NCBI GenBank assembly: GCA_947371015.1
Contig: CANBNK010000036.1
Coordinates: 1 to 40,365, forward strand
Direction: 5' to 3'
Source: Acetobacteraceae bacterium
GTDB taxonomy: Bacteria; Pseudomonadota; Alphaproteobacteria; Acetobacterales; Acetobacteraceae
DNA: 40,365 nucleotides
Shown here: positions 28,824-36,965 of the stretch, one piece after another
Layout of the letters: each line of letters opens with the position of its first letter
Numbering within the stretch: the stretch's first letter is position 1
Position numbers and translations under genes: made by a program
Notes under the pieces: model-generated
Told to the model about the DNA's origin: nothing
Databases searched by the model: none
Seen by the model: only the letters and a program-made list of their open reading frames with translations

Positions 28824-29881
28824 CACTCGGCCAGCAGGATATTGGCGGCGACCGGCCATTCCAGCAGCACCGGCACGCCCGGCGGCGGCACGGCGCGGTC
28901 GGCCGGCACCTGCACCCGCAAGGTCTGCCCGCCGGCCAGCGCCACGGTGCAGAGCCAGCCGGCACCCTGGTAGGTCACGCCGCGCAAGACGCCGGTCGCG
29001 GCATTCTCCGGCGGCAACTCGCCCTCGGCGCTGAGCGTGATGCGTTCCGCCCGCAGCGCCACCGCGGCGCGGCTGCCAGGCGGCACCAGCGTGGTGAGGC
29101 GCAGCGTACAGCCGGCGGCGGGGCAGTGCAGGAGGCCGTCGGTGCCGGCAACGCCTTCCAGCACATTGGCGCCACCCAGAAAGCCGGCGACGAAGCGAGT
29201 GGCCGGGCTCTCATAAAGCTCCTGCGGTGGAGCGCATTGCACCAGGCGGCCGGCTTCAAGCACCGCGACGCGGTCCGCCAACGCCAGCGCCTCCGCTTGG
29301 TCATGCGTGACCATGACAAAGGCGCTCCCGGTCGCGCGTTGCAGGGCGCGCAGTTCCTGCCCCGTCGCCTCCCGCAGCCCGGCGTCCAGCGCGCCCAGCG
29401 GTTCGTCAAGCAGCACCAGCGGCGGGCGTTTTACCAGTGCGCGCACCAGCGCCACCCGCTGCCGCTGGCCGCCGGAAAGCTGGTGCGGCCGGCGCCCGGC
29501 CATCGCCTCCAGCCCCACCATGGCCAGCGCCTGACCAACGCGGGCAGCGATATCCAGCTTCGGCAGCCCTTCCCGCCGCAGCCCATAGGCCACGTTGTCG
29601 AAGACGCTGAGATGCGGGAACAGCGCGTAGTTCTGGAACACCATGGCGCAGGGCCGCGCCTGCGGCGGCACCCCGGCCTGGTCGGCGCCGTCCAGCAACA
29701 CGCGGCCGGCCTCCGGCGCCTCGAACCCGGCGATGACGCGGAGCAGCGTCGATTTGCCGGACCCCGAGCCACCCAGCAGCGCGACGAACTCGCCGCGTTC
29801 CATCGCCAGCGACAGCCCATCCAGCGCCAGAGTGGCGCCGAACCGCTTGCTGACGCCTTCCAGCGCTAGCAGCACGCTCAC
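28823..29881 (-). CDS. potG: polyamine ABC transporter ATP-binding protein
   Basis: A 352-residue ATPase. Walker A is GGSGSGKST at 37-45, the Q-loop is in VFQNYALFPHLSV, the signature is LSGGQRQRVAL, Walker B is LVLLDEPLGALD and the switch histidine is in VTHDQAEA. The C-terminal TOBE-type domain (about 240-352) is usual for PotA/PotG. The preferred start is a GTG overlapping the binding-protein stop as GTGA; the ATG eight codons upstream is within that gene. The protein powers uptake through PotH and PotI. Confidence 0.94.
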   Translation of the reverse strand: MSVLLALEGVSKRFGATLALDGLSLAMERGEFVALLGGSGSGKSTLLRVIAGFEAPEAGRVLLDGADQAGVPPQARPCAMVFQNYALFPHLSVFDNVAYGLRREGLPKLDIAARVGQALAMVGLEAMAGRRPHQLSGGQRQRVALVRALVKRPPLVLLDEPLGALDAGLREATGQELRALQRATGSAFVMVTHDQAEALALADRVAVLEAGRLVQCAPPQELYESPATRFVAGFLGGANVLEGVAGTDGLLHCPAAGCTLRLTTLVPPGSRAAVALRAERITLSAEGELPPENAATGVLRGVTYQGAGWLCTVALAGGQTLRVQVPADRAVPPPGVPVLLEWPVAANILLAE

Positions 29882-30951
29882 CGCCCGGCCCTGAAGCGGC
29901 TCCACAGCCGGTTGCGGGCGCGCTCCACCGCGGCGGTGGGCGTGCCCGGGATGAAGGCGCGGGCCAGCGCCTCGGCCGGCGGATACACGTTGGGGTCGTC
30001 GCGCACCGCGGGTTCCACCAGCGCGCGGCTTGCGGGCACCGCGTTGGGATAGCGCACCTTGCTGGTGATGCCGGCCATCACCTCGGGACGTAGCAGGAAG
30101 TCGATGAAGGCCTGCGCCGCCGCCGGGTTCGGCGCGTCGGCCGGTATCGCCAGCATGTCGAAGGACAGGTGCGCGCCGGCCGCCGGGGTGACGTAGTGCA
30201 GCACCACGCTGTTGCGGGCGCGGGCGCCGGCCTGGATGACATCGCCGGAATAGGTCAGCGCGGCGCAGATCTCGCCGGTGGCCAGCATGTCCACCAAGGC
30301 CCCGCTGCCGGGAATGGCGCGCAGATGCGGGCGGATCGCCAGCAGCGCCTGCTCGGCGGCGCGCAGGTCCTCCGCCGCGCCGCTGTCGGGGTCGCGCCCC
30401 AGCCAGCGCAGCACGGTGGGCAGCACATCGGTCGCGCTGTCCATCACCGCCAGGCCGCAGCGGGCCAGGCGGCGGGCATTCTCCGGCTTCAGCAGCAGGT
30501 CCAGGCCGCTATCGGCCGCATCAGGCACCAGGGCACGCACCCGGTCCGTGCGCAGCGCCAGCCCCACCGTGCCCCACAGGTAGATCGCGCCATGCCGGTT
30601 GCCGGGGTCCACCGCCGCCACCCGCGCCATCAGCGCCGGGTCCAGGTTGGCCAGGTTGGGAATGCGCTGGGGGTCAAGCGGCCGCAGCGCCCCGGCGCGG
30701 ACCAGGCGGGCGAAGGTCGGCTCGCTGCTCGGCACCACCACGTCGTAGCCCGACCGCCCGGCCGAGAGCTTGCCCTCCAGCGTCTCCAGGCTGTCGTACA
30801 CGTCGTAGCGGACGCGGATGCCGGTCTCCCGCTGAAACTGCTCGATTGCCCTGATGTCGATGTAGTCGGTCCAGTTATAGACATTCAGCACCGGCTGCGC
30901 GGCGGCGAAGCCAGGGACCAGCAGGGCAAGCAGCAACAGCAGGCGGCGCAT
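29878..30951 (-). CDS. potF: putrescine-type periplasmic binding protein (PotF-like)
   Basis: A 357-residue extracellular solute-binding protein. The signal peptide MRRLLLLLALLVPGFAAA is cleaved before QPVLNVYNWTDYIDI, whose NVYNWTDYID is the hallmark of PotF/PotD. Aromatic and acidic ligand-site positions follow the family in general (for example TYSGD and SFDMLAIP). A 22-codon upstream extension has no signal character and is rejected; a GGAA before the 30951 ATG supports it. First gene of the potFGHI-type operon, and its transcript would start in the AT-richer region to its right. Confidence 0.93.
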   Translation of the reverse strand: MRRLLLLLALLVPGFAAAQPVLNVYNWTDYIDIRAIEQFQRETGIRVRYDVYDSLETLEGKLSAGRSGYDVVVPSSEPTFARLVRAGALRPLDPQRIPNLANLDPALMARVAAVDPGNRHGAIYLWGTVGLALRTDRVRALVPDAADSGLDLLLKPENARRLARCGLAVMDSATDVLPTVLRWLGRDPDSGAAEDLRAAEQALLAIRPHLRAIPGSGALVDMLATGEICAALTYSGDVIQAGARARNSVVLHYVTPAAGAHLSFDMLAIPADAPNPAAAQAFIDFLLRPEVMAGITSKVRYPNAVPASRALVEPAVRDDPNVYPPAEALARAFIPGTPTAAVERARNRLWSRFRAGR

Positions 30952-31217
30952 TCTCGATTCCGGGCAAGGCGGTCCGCAAGGATAGCAGCGCGCGGGCCGG
31001 AAGCGGACTAGGCGCATTTTCCCTTGACTATAGGAATTTATACAGGTACCTCTGCCAAGCCAGCGGGCGAGCCATGTCCGCTCCCCCCCCCGCCCTCACC
31101 GCTCATCGGATCATCCGCCGCACTCGCCCCAGCGCGTGCGGCGCTGCGCGTTTGCGCTCCCGCTTCCCTTCCCCATGGCCGCGCCGCACCGGCGGGCCGC
31201 AACGCCGAGGCACACCC
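30952..31217. other. divergent intergenic region with AT-rich patch and C9 tract
   Basis: This 266-base region separates the leftward polyamine importer from the rightward phage-like genes. It has an AT-rich patch at 31016-31051 with TTGACT, a TATACA and the palindrome AGGTACCT, a plausible promoter area, although no well-spaced -35/-10 pair is seen. A run of nine C lies at 31083-31091, nine bases inside an alternative ATG (31074) that is in frame with the next gene. Confidence 0.4.
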
Positions 31218-31874
31218 ATGGCCTTTTCAACCGCCACCTTCGCCGCGCTGATCGAAAGCAACGGCTTTACAATGTGGCACTACGTGACCGCGGATACCCG
31301 GGCCACCGTCACCGGCGCCGGCTACTTCGCCACCGTCGCCGCCAGGCTGCGCGCCGGCGACCTGATGCTGCTGCAAACCGCCGACGCCATGGCCATGCTG
31401 CCGATCCGCTCGGGCCCGGCACTCGGCGTCGGCGTTACGCTGGACGGCGTGGTCGGCGCGCTGGCCACGGTGCGCAACGCGCTGTTCAACTTCACCGTCA
31501 ACCAGTCGATCAGCGCCATCGTCCGCACCATCGTGCTGGCACCGCTGGCGGCCGGCATCGTGGTTGGTGGCTCCATCCCGGTCTCCGCCCAGGTGACGGG
31601 CGCGATCAGCACCGTGGTGTTCGGCATCTACGATACCAACGGCACGCTGGTGCCGCCGGCCATCACCGCCCCGGTCATCGGTGGCAGCGCCAGCGCCATC
31701 CTGCCCGCGCCGCCGCTGGGCACCAGCTACCGCATCCGCGCGCGGGACGGCAGCGTGCCGACCCTGGTGGCGACCTCCTTCGCCTTCAATGTCGGGCCGG
31801 ACCTGCAGTTCCTGCTGCAGGAGGACGACAACAACCTGCTGCTGCAAACCGGCAGCGGGCTGAAGCAGTCCTGA
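31218..31874 (+). CDS. phage-tail-associated protein of unknown function
   Basis: A 218-residue protein with no signal peptide. The first 75 residues (from AFSTATFAALIESNGFTMW to LLQTADAMAMLPIRSG) make a compact module that I associate with short proteins next to tail-fibre genes in Acetobacteraceae. Residues 80-190 are beta-rich and Ala/Val/Thr-rich, resembling an immunoglobulin-like or carbohydrate-binding fold. The end, FLLQEDDNNLLLQTGSGLKQS, repeats the LLLQT theme. ATG at 31218 is preferred; an in-frame ATG at 31074 would add 48 Arg/Pro-rich residues that look non-genic. Assignment rests on the neighbouring spike gene and is moderate. Confidence 0.65.
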   Translation: MAFSTATFAALIESNGFTMWHYVTADTRATVTGAGYFATVAARLRAGDLMLLQTADAMAMLPIRSGPALGVGVTLDGVVGALATVRNALFNFTVNQSISAIVRTIVLAPLAAGIVVGGSIPVSAQVTGAISTVVFGIYDTNGTLVPPAITAPVIGGSASAILPAPPLGTSYRIRARDGSVPTLVATSFAFNVGPDLQFLLQEDDNNLLLQTGSGLKQS

Positions 31875-31880
31875 GCCAAG

Positions 31881-32041
31881 CGGGAGACTGATCCACCCCC
31901 GCGGCAATACTGCCTCGGCCGATCAGGCTACCTTTCGGGAGACTGATTCACGGCCCGCGGCGATACCGCCTCGGCCGATCAGGCTCTCATTCGGGAGACT
32001 GATTCACGGCCCGCGGCGATACCGCCTCGGCCGATCAGGCT
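31881..32041. repeat. three tandem copies of a 50-base palindromic repeat
   Basis: Copies start at 31881, 31936 and 31992 (period 55-56 bases, each about 50 bases with 6-base gaps). The consensus is CGGGAGACTGATTCACGGCC, a CGCGGCGATACCGCCTC centre and GGCCGATCAGGCT. The ends are inverted (CTGAT with ATCAG, CGGCC with GGCCG, GGCG with CGCC), so each folds into a hairpin. Copy 1 is the most diverged. A fourth copy lies at 27110-27161. This is a REP-like element, not a CRISPR. Confidence 0.85.
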
Positions 32042-32068
32042 CCTGCCCTCCCCCCATCGCCAAAGCCG

Positions 32069-32100
32069 CAGGCCGGCCGGACTCAGTCCGCGCCGGCCTG
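32069..32100 (+). terminator. strong hairpin upstream of the spike gene
   Basis: CAGGCCGGC and GCCGGCCTG pair, and the inner CGGAC pairs with GTCCG around TCA, giving a 14-pair stem with a single bulged C. TCGCGTTTCGCC follows. It would end transcription after the 218-residue gene and the repeats, or lie in the leader of the spike mRNA 26 bases before its ATG. Confidence 0.65.
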
Positions 32101-32126
32101 TCGCGTTTCGCCCGGAACGGAGCCCC

Positions 32127-35100
32127 ATGCCCGACGCACGCATCAGCGAATTACCGGCGGCGACCTCGCCAGCCGATACCGATCTCACCGCCCTGGTGCA
32201 GACCAGCGGCACCAGCCTGATCACCAACAAGGCGACGGTGGCGCAGTTGCGCGCCGCGGTGCAGGACGGCCGCAGCGCCCATGTGCGCGACTACGGCGCC
32301 AAGGGAGACGGCGCCACCAACGACGCTCCAGCGATCCAGGCCGCGATCAACGACCTGGCGACCAAGGGCGGCGGCGTGCTGCTGTTCGGCGCCAAGACCT
32401 ACCGCATCGCCTCGGCCATCACCCTCTCCACCGTGGCGGTGAAGCTGCAGGGCCAGGGCTTCGTCGAGGGCCCAAGCCCCGGCAACGGCACCTGGCTGAA
32501 GGTGGACGCCACCGGCTTCACGCCCATCACCTTCAGCAGCACCGCGGCGCGCGGCGGCGGCATCGCCGATATCGCCTTCTTCCAGGCACATACCGCGACG
32601 CAGAACGCCAGCTGGGCGCCCACCAACTACGACTACCTGATCCGCATCCAGGACTGTCAGGGCGGCGTGGACATCCACAACGTCTTCCTGTGCTCGATCA
32701 ACAAGGGCATCTACTGCGACAACTCCGGCCGGCTGGACATACACCGCCTGCGCGGCCAGATCTTCACTACCGGCGTCGAGATCGACGACTGCTTCGACGT
32801 GCCGCGGCTGCGCAGCATCCACTTCTGGCCGTTCAGCACCACCAACAGCTTCGTCATGGCCTATACCCAGGCCAACTGCGACGCCATGCTGTTCCGCCGC
32901 TCGGACGGCGCCTTCATCGACCAGGCCTTTGTCTTCGCCGCCCGCAGCATGTTCCGCTTCTCTGGCGGCACCCAGGGCGTGACCACCAAGTTCTACATCG
33001 GCCAGGCCTATGCGGACTTCGTGCAGTACGGCCTGCTGGTGGAAGGCGCTGGGACGGACGGGCTGATCGACAGCCTGACCACGCAGGGCCAGGCCTTCGG
33101 TTCCGCCGGCACGCCGCTGGCCGGTGCCGCCGGCATCCGCATCAGCGCGCCGAACTGCCGGCTGCAGGTCGGCAACCTGCGCTGCGACATCGTGCAGGAC
33201 AATGCCATCCGGGTTGAGCAATACGGCAACCGGCTGGACATCTTCACGCTGCGTTGCGTCAACTTCAACAGCCAGGGCAATGGCTCCGCCGCCATCCATA
33301 TCGCGGACAGCGCCACCAACGCCGCCAACCTGGTCTATCTCGGCAGCCCGCCGCTGCTGGAAGGCGTCACCGGCCCGCTGCAGAACAGCAGCACCAACGG
33401 CGTACTGGCCACCGGCACGCCACCCGGCAGCGCGGCGCGCCCGGGGCTTGGCGTCGGCAGCACCAATACCGGCCTGTTCCTGCCCGCCAGCAACACCCTG
33501 GCCGCCAGCGCCGGCGGCGTGGAGGTCATGCGCGCCACCAGTAGCGGCGGCCTGACCTTCGGTGCCGCCCCGGCCGGCCACGCGCTGGAGGTTGCCACGC
33601 CAGCCTCCACCGGCAACCGCGTACTGATCACCGGCGCCGTCACCGGCAGCGGCGCCAATATCCAGGCCCAGGGCAGCGACGCCAATGTGGCGCTGTTGCT
33701 GGCCGGCAAGGGCACCGGCGCCATCCAGGCCAGCAGCAATGGCGGCCTGACGCTGAAGCTGGATGCCACCGGCGCCAACCCGGTGAACTTCGTGGGCATT
33801 CGTGCCGGCACCGGCACCACGGCTGCCCAGATCTATGGCGCCGGCAGCGCCACGAATGTGGACCTACAGCTCAGCGCGCAAGGCAGCGGCCTGGTCCGCG
33901 GCCTCACCGCCCCTAACGCGGACAACTCCACGGCGGTCGCAACCACGGCCTGGGTGAAGCTGCAGGGCTATGGCACCGTCGCCAGTGTCGCCGGCCGCAG
34001 CGGCGCGGTCACGCTGGCCGTTGCCGATGTGTCCGGCGCCGCGCCCCTCGCCTCCCCGGCGCTGACCGGCACGCCGACCGCGCCAACCCCGGCCACGGTC
34101 GACAACAGCACCAAGATCGCCACCACCGCCTGGGTCATGGCCCAGGGCTTCGGCGGTTCCAGCGCCGTCACCAGCGTCGCCGGGCGCAGCGGCACCGTCA
34201 CCTTGGCGGTGGCCGATGTCTCCGGCGCGGCGCCGCTGGCGTCGCCCGCCTTCAGCGGCAGCATCACCGTGCCCAGTTGGACCACGGCCACCCGGCCCAG
34301 CCCGGCAACGGTCGGCATGATCGGCTGGAACACCGACCTGGCCCGCTACGACCACTGCGTCGTCAGCGGTACGCCGGGCACCTGGAAGCAGTTCGTTCGC
34401 GTCGACGGCGACGGGATGACCGGCGCGCTGACCGTCAACAGTGCCGGCGGCGGCAACATCGCCCGTGTCGCCGGTGCCACCGCGGGCGGCGTGGTTGTCC
34501 TGGGTGTCGACAGCGGCAGCGCCGACGCCAATGTCAGTGTCACCCTCGGCAACCCCAAAGGCACTGGCGCCATCAGCGCGCAGACCGCCGACAGCACCGC
34601 CGCCGGCGGCAATGCCCGCGGCAGCAACGCGGTGGACTGGCAGCTCAGCCGCACCACGGCGGCGCAGGTGGCCAGCGGCAGCAATGCCACCATCGTCGGC
34701 GGTGCCAACAACATCGCCTCCGGCAACTTCAGCCTGGCAGCAGGGTCCGCCAGCACCGCCTCGGCCACCTACGCCGTCGCCCTCGGGCGCGGCAACACGG
34801 CGAATGCGACCGCCGCCCTTGCCACCGGCCAGAACGCCAGCGCGCACGCCCTGTACGGCGCCCGGGTCCATGCCGCCAGCAACATCGCCGCCACTGGCGA
34901 CTGCCAGCTGGGCGACTACGTGCTGGGCGGCCGCAGCACCGCCGGCGTGGCGGTTAGGCTGACGGCCGACGGCGCGGCGGCAGGCAGCGCAAACATCGCC
35001 AACGTCCCGAACAACACCGCATGGGCCGGCACCATCATGGTGGCGGCGCGGGACACCAGCACCGGCAACTGCGCCCGCTGGCACATCCCGATCGGCCTCG

Positions 35101-35300
35101 GCCGCCAGGCCACAGCGTCCACCACCACGCTGGCCTCCGGCACGGTGGAGTTCTTCAACATCATCGGCACCGTCGCCGCCAGCGGCAACCTGGCCTTCAG
35201 CGCCGATACAACCAATGGCGGCCTGAACCTGACCTTCACGCCGGCGAACAGCAACACCTGGGACATCGCCGCGGTGATCCGCACCGCCGAAGTCCAGTGA
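32127..35300 (+). CDS. phage-type tail spike/fibre with beta-helix domain
   Basis: A 1057-residue modular surface or virion protein. Residues 1-50 (RISELPAATSPADTDLTALV...) form the short adaptor seen at fibre N-termini. Residues 52 to about 430 begin HVRDYGAKGDGATNDAPAIQ, the classic entry to a pectate-lyase-3 right-handed beta-helix, as in depolymerase tail spikes. Residues 430-600 are Ala/Gly/Thr/Ser-rich. Two 60-residue tail-fibre repeats follow from residues 600 and 660 (NSTxxATTAWV...SVAGRSGxVTLAVADVSGAAPLASPA). Around 860-920 is a YadA-head-like stretch (ANNIASGNFSLAAGSASTAS). There is no signal peptide. GGAG lies 9 bases before the ATG. No enzyme residues could be assigned. It probably binds or degrades a cell-surface polysaccharide. 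Confidence 0.85.
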   Translation: MPDARISELPAATSPADTDLTALVQTSGTSLITNKATVAQLRAAVQDGRSAHVRDYGAKGDGATNDAPAIQAAINDLATKGGGVLLFGAKTYRIASAITLSTVAVKLQGQGFVEGPSPGNGTWLKVDATGFTPITFSSTAARGGGIADIAFFQAHTATQNASWAPTNYDYLIRIQDCQGGVDIHNVFLCSINKGIYCDNSGRLDIHRLRGQIFTTGVEIDDCFDVPRLRSIHFWPFSTTNSFVMAYTQANCDAMLFRRSDGAFIDQAFVFAARSMFRFSGGTQGVTTKFYIGQAYADFVQYGLLVEGAGTDGLIDSLTTQGQAFGSAGTPLAGAAGIRISAPNCRLQVGNLRCDIVQDNAIRVEQYGNRLDIFTLRCVNFNSQGNGSAAIHIADSATNAANLVYLGSPPLLEGVTGPLQNSSTNGVLATGTPPGSAARPGLGVGSTNTGLFLPASNTLAASAGGVEVMRATSSGGLTFGAAPAGHALEVATPASTGNRVLITGAVTGSGANIQAQGSDANVALLLAGKGTGAIQASSNGGLTLKLDATGANPVNFVGIRAGTGTTAAQIYGAGSATNVDLQLSAQGSGLVRGLTAPNADNSTAVATTAWVKLQGYGTVASVAGRSGAVTLAVADVSGAAPLASPALTGTPTAPTPATVDNSTKIATTAWVMAQGFGGSSAVTSVAGRSGTVTLAVADVSGAAPLASPAFSGSITVPSWTTATRPSPATVGMIGWNTDLARYDHCVVSGTPGTWKQFVRVDGDGMTGALTVNSAGGGNIARVAGATAGGVVVLGVDSGSADANVSVTLGNPKGTGAISAQTADSTAAGGNARGSNAVDWQLSRTTAAQVASGSNATIVGGANNIASGNFSLAAGSASTASATYAVALGRGNTANATAALATGQNASAHALYGARVHAASNIAATGDCQLGDYVLGGRSTAGVAVRLTADGAAAGSANIANVPNNTAWAGTIMVAARDTSTGNCARWHIPIGLGRQATASTTTLASGTVEFFNIIGTVAASGNLAFSADTTNGGLNLTFTPANSNTWDIAAVIRTAEVQ
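33924..34283 (+). repeat. two 60-codon internal repeats in the spike gene
   Basis: Repeat units begin at NSTAVATTAWV (33924) and NSTKIATTAWV (34104), exactly 180 bases apart. Each continues VASVAGRSGAVTLAVADVSG or VTSVAGRSGTVTLAVADVSG and AAPLASPA. This module is common in phage fibres, where copy number varies by recombination. Confidence 0.75.
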
Positions 35301-35313
35301 GAGGAACCCAGAC

Positions 35314-35616
35314 ATGGCCCTGCTGAAGACCATCGAGATACGCAACACCGGGCTCAACGCCGGCTACTGGCGGCTGACCCATGTGCAGATCGACCACATC
35401 GCCGGCGTCGCCGAATTCCGGCTGCACGGCTACCCCGACCAGGCCGCACGCGAGGCCGGCAAGGCGCCGCTGCCCGCGCTGGACTACCGCGCCACGGTCG
35501 AGGACCTGCAGGTCAGCAGCCTGCACGCGGTGAGCACCGCGGCGTTCTACGCGGCTGCGAAGCTGCTGCCCGCCGCCGACGGCACGGCCTGGCTGGCCGA
35601 CGCCCTCGACGCCTGA
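35314..35616 (+). CDS. small phage-associated protein
   Basis: A 100-residue protein starting 13 bases after the spike stop, with GAGGAA before the ATG. The stretch LNAGYWRLTHVQIDHIAGVAEFRLHGYPDQAAREAGKAP resembles small proteins encoded next to tail fibres in prophages, where the WRLTxVxID...GYxxxAARxAGKxP pattern recurs. It has no catalytic residues and no signal peptide. A structural or assembly role with the spike is inferred from position. Confidence 0.72.
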   Translation: MALLKTIEIRNTGLNAGYWRLTHVQIDHIAGVAEFRLHGYPDQAAREAGKAPLPALDYRATVEDLQVSSLHAVSTAAFYAAAKLLPAADGTAWLADALDA

Positions 35617-35647
35617 TCCCCCTCCCCCTCGCCTCACGGAGCCTGCG

Positions 35648-36022
35648 ATGTCCAACATCACCACCTATGCCCAGGACCTGCTGGGCCGCGCCCTCTGCGG
35701 CCGCGCCCCCGCCATGCCGACCCAGGTCTATCTCGGCCTCGGCACCGGTGGCGCCGATGCGACCGGTGTGGTCGGCGAACCCAGCGGCAGCGGCTATGCC
35801 CGCCAGCGCGTGACGTTCAGCGGCACCGGCGCCCAGCAGAACAGCAACACGGTCACCTTCACCTTCACCGGTGCTGTCGGCACCCTGGCCTATGCCGGCA
35901 TGTTCGACGCCGCCACCGGTGGCAATGCACTGACCTGGTCGGCGCTGGCGCAGTCGGTGTCGGTCACTGGCGCCGGCACCGTCACCATCAACCCGGCCGG
36001 CCTCAGCCTGACGCCGACCTGA
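35648..36022 (+). CDS. phage virion-type structural protein
   Basis: A 124-residue protein of a pattern I recognise from phage structural genes near tail fibres: an N-terminal helix (SNITTYAQDLLGRALCGRA), then VYLGLGTGG, EPSGSGYARQRVTF, a beta-rich NTVTFTFTGAVGTLAYAGMFDAATGGNALTW and a final strand. CGGAG lies before the ATG. It is the last gene of the cassette and a perfect hairpin follows. Confidence 0.75.
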   Translation: MSNITTYAQDLLGRALCGRAPAMPTQVYLGLGTGGADATGVVGEPSGSGYARQRVTFSGTGAQQNSNTVTFTFTGAVGTLAYAGMFDAATGGNALTWSALAQSVSVTGAGTVTINPAGLSLTPT

Positions 36023-36030
36023 CAAACGTC

Positions 36031-36066
36031 TGCCGCAGGCCCCCCGCTGGCCGGGGGCCTGCGGCA
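36031..36066 (+). terminator. perfect 14-pair terminator closing the phage-like cassette
   Basis: TGCCGCAGGCCCCC pairs completely with GGGGGCCTGCGGCA around an 8-base loop, 8 bases after the last phage-like stop codon. ATCGCGCAATG follows, with no T-run. Stem length and position make termination very likely. Confidence 0.8.
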
Positions 36067-36150
36067 ATCGCGCAATGATGTTCTTGACCCGGCATAGGAA
36101 AGAGGCATCTGCTCGTTCTCCAGCTAGACCCTGGCACAAAGTCCAGGCTA

Positions 36151-36915
36151 ATGTTTCTACGAACGGAGAGCGCCTTGAACCCCTTGGACGCAACACGGCT
36201 GTCGGCCGAACTTCGTTCCGAAGAAGCTTGCGCGACCTGTGGCAGCCGCGTCGCCGGGCTGTGCAAGCCGATGGATGCCGCCTCGCTCGACGAAATCTCC
36301 GCCGAGGCTGAGCGCCTGACCCTGCCGGCCCGCAGCGTCGTCTTCCGCGAAGGCGACAGCGCCAGCCGCGTCTATTCGCTGATGACTGGCATCGCCAAGC
36401 TGACCAGGCTGCTGCCGGACGGCAAGCAGCAGGTGGTCGGCTTTCGCTACCCCGGCGACGTCATCGGCTACACCAGCCGCAGGGACTACTCGTTCGACGC
36501 CGAGTTGCTGACCGGTGCCACGCTGTGCCGGCTGGATCGGCCGAAGCTGGACAAGCTGCTGGGCCGCTTCCCGCAGATGGAACGCCGGCTGCTCGACCTG
36601 TGCGTGCAGGAACTGACAGCCACGCAGGAACAACTCGTCACCGTGGGCCGCCGCCCGGCTGAAGCCCGGGTCGCCGCCTTCCTGATCTCACTGCTGGAAG
36701 CCCGCCGCCGCCGCGGCAAGGTCGAACGCACGCTCGACATGCCGATGACGCGCGCCGACATCGCCGATTTCCTCGGCCTGACGCTGGAAACCGTGAGCCG
36801 CAGCTTCACCGCCTTCCGCAAGCGTGGCTGGCTGCGGGAGCCGGAGCACCAGAAGGTCGAGTTGCTCGATGTCGCCGCGCTCAGCGGCCTGGCCGACGGC
36901 ACCGACGAGGTCTGA
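36151..36915 (+). CDS. fnrL: Crp/Fnr-family regulator, FnrL type
   Basis: A 254-residue oxygen-responsive transcription factor. Four cysteines that could hold a [4Fe-4S] cluster are present: C27, C30 and C38 in the CX2CX7C pattern of FnrL, and C126 at the position of the fourth FNR ligand. A cNMP-binding-fold sensor spans about 50-165 and a dimer helix precedes the winged helix. The recognition helix reads TLETVSRSFTAFRKRG, with E213, S216 and R217 matching FNR residues that read TTGAT-N4-ATCAA. ATG at 36151 has no clear ribosome site; a TTG at 36175 with GGAG 6 bases before it is a good alternative, giving 246 residues. It probably controls anaerobic genes such as hemN elsewhere. Confidence 0.92.
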   Translation: MFLRTESALNPLDATRLSAELRSEEACATCGSRVAGLCKPMDAASLDEISAEAERLTLPARSVVFREGDSASRVYSLMTGIAKLTRLLPDGKQQVVGFRYPGDVIGYTSRRDYSFDAELLTGATLCRLDRPKLDKLLGRFPQMERRLLDLCVQELTATQEQLVTVGRRPAEARVAAFLISLLEARRRRGKVERTLDMPMTRADIADFLGLTLETVSRSFTAFRKRGWLREPEHQKVELLDVAALSGLADGTDEV

Positions 36916-36924
36916 TACCGGCGT

Positions 36925-36963
36925 CCCTGCCCACCAGCCGACTGCTGCTTCGTCGGCGCAGGG
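36925..36963. terminator. candidate terminator after fnrL
   Basis: CCCTGC pairs with GCAGGG, with an inner CCGAC/GTCGG stem, between fnrL and the converging Bug receptor E gene. It may end both transcripts. No T-run is present. Confidence 0.5.
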
Positions 36964-36965
36964 CC

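Noticed and set aside
31024-31044. TTGACT and TATACA as a -35/-10 promoter
   Set aside because: The two boxes are only 9 bases apart, too close for a standard promoter; no better pair was found in the patch.
31881-32041. CRISPR-like array
   Set aside because: Units are about 50 bases with only about 6 bases between them, and one unit is strongly diverged. The inverted ends fit a REP-like palindrome instead; no cas genes are present.
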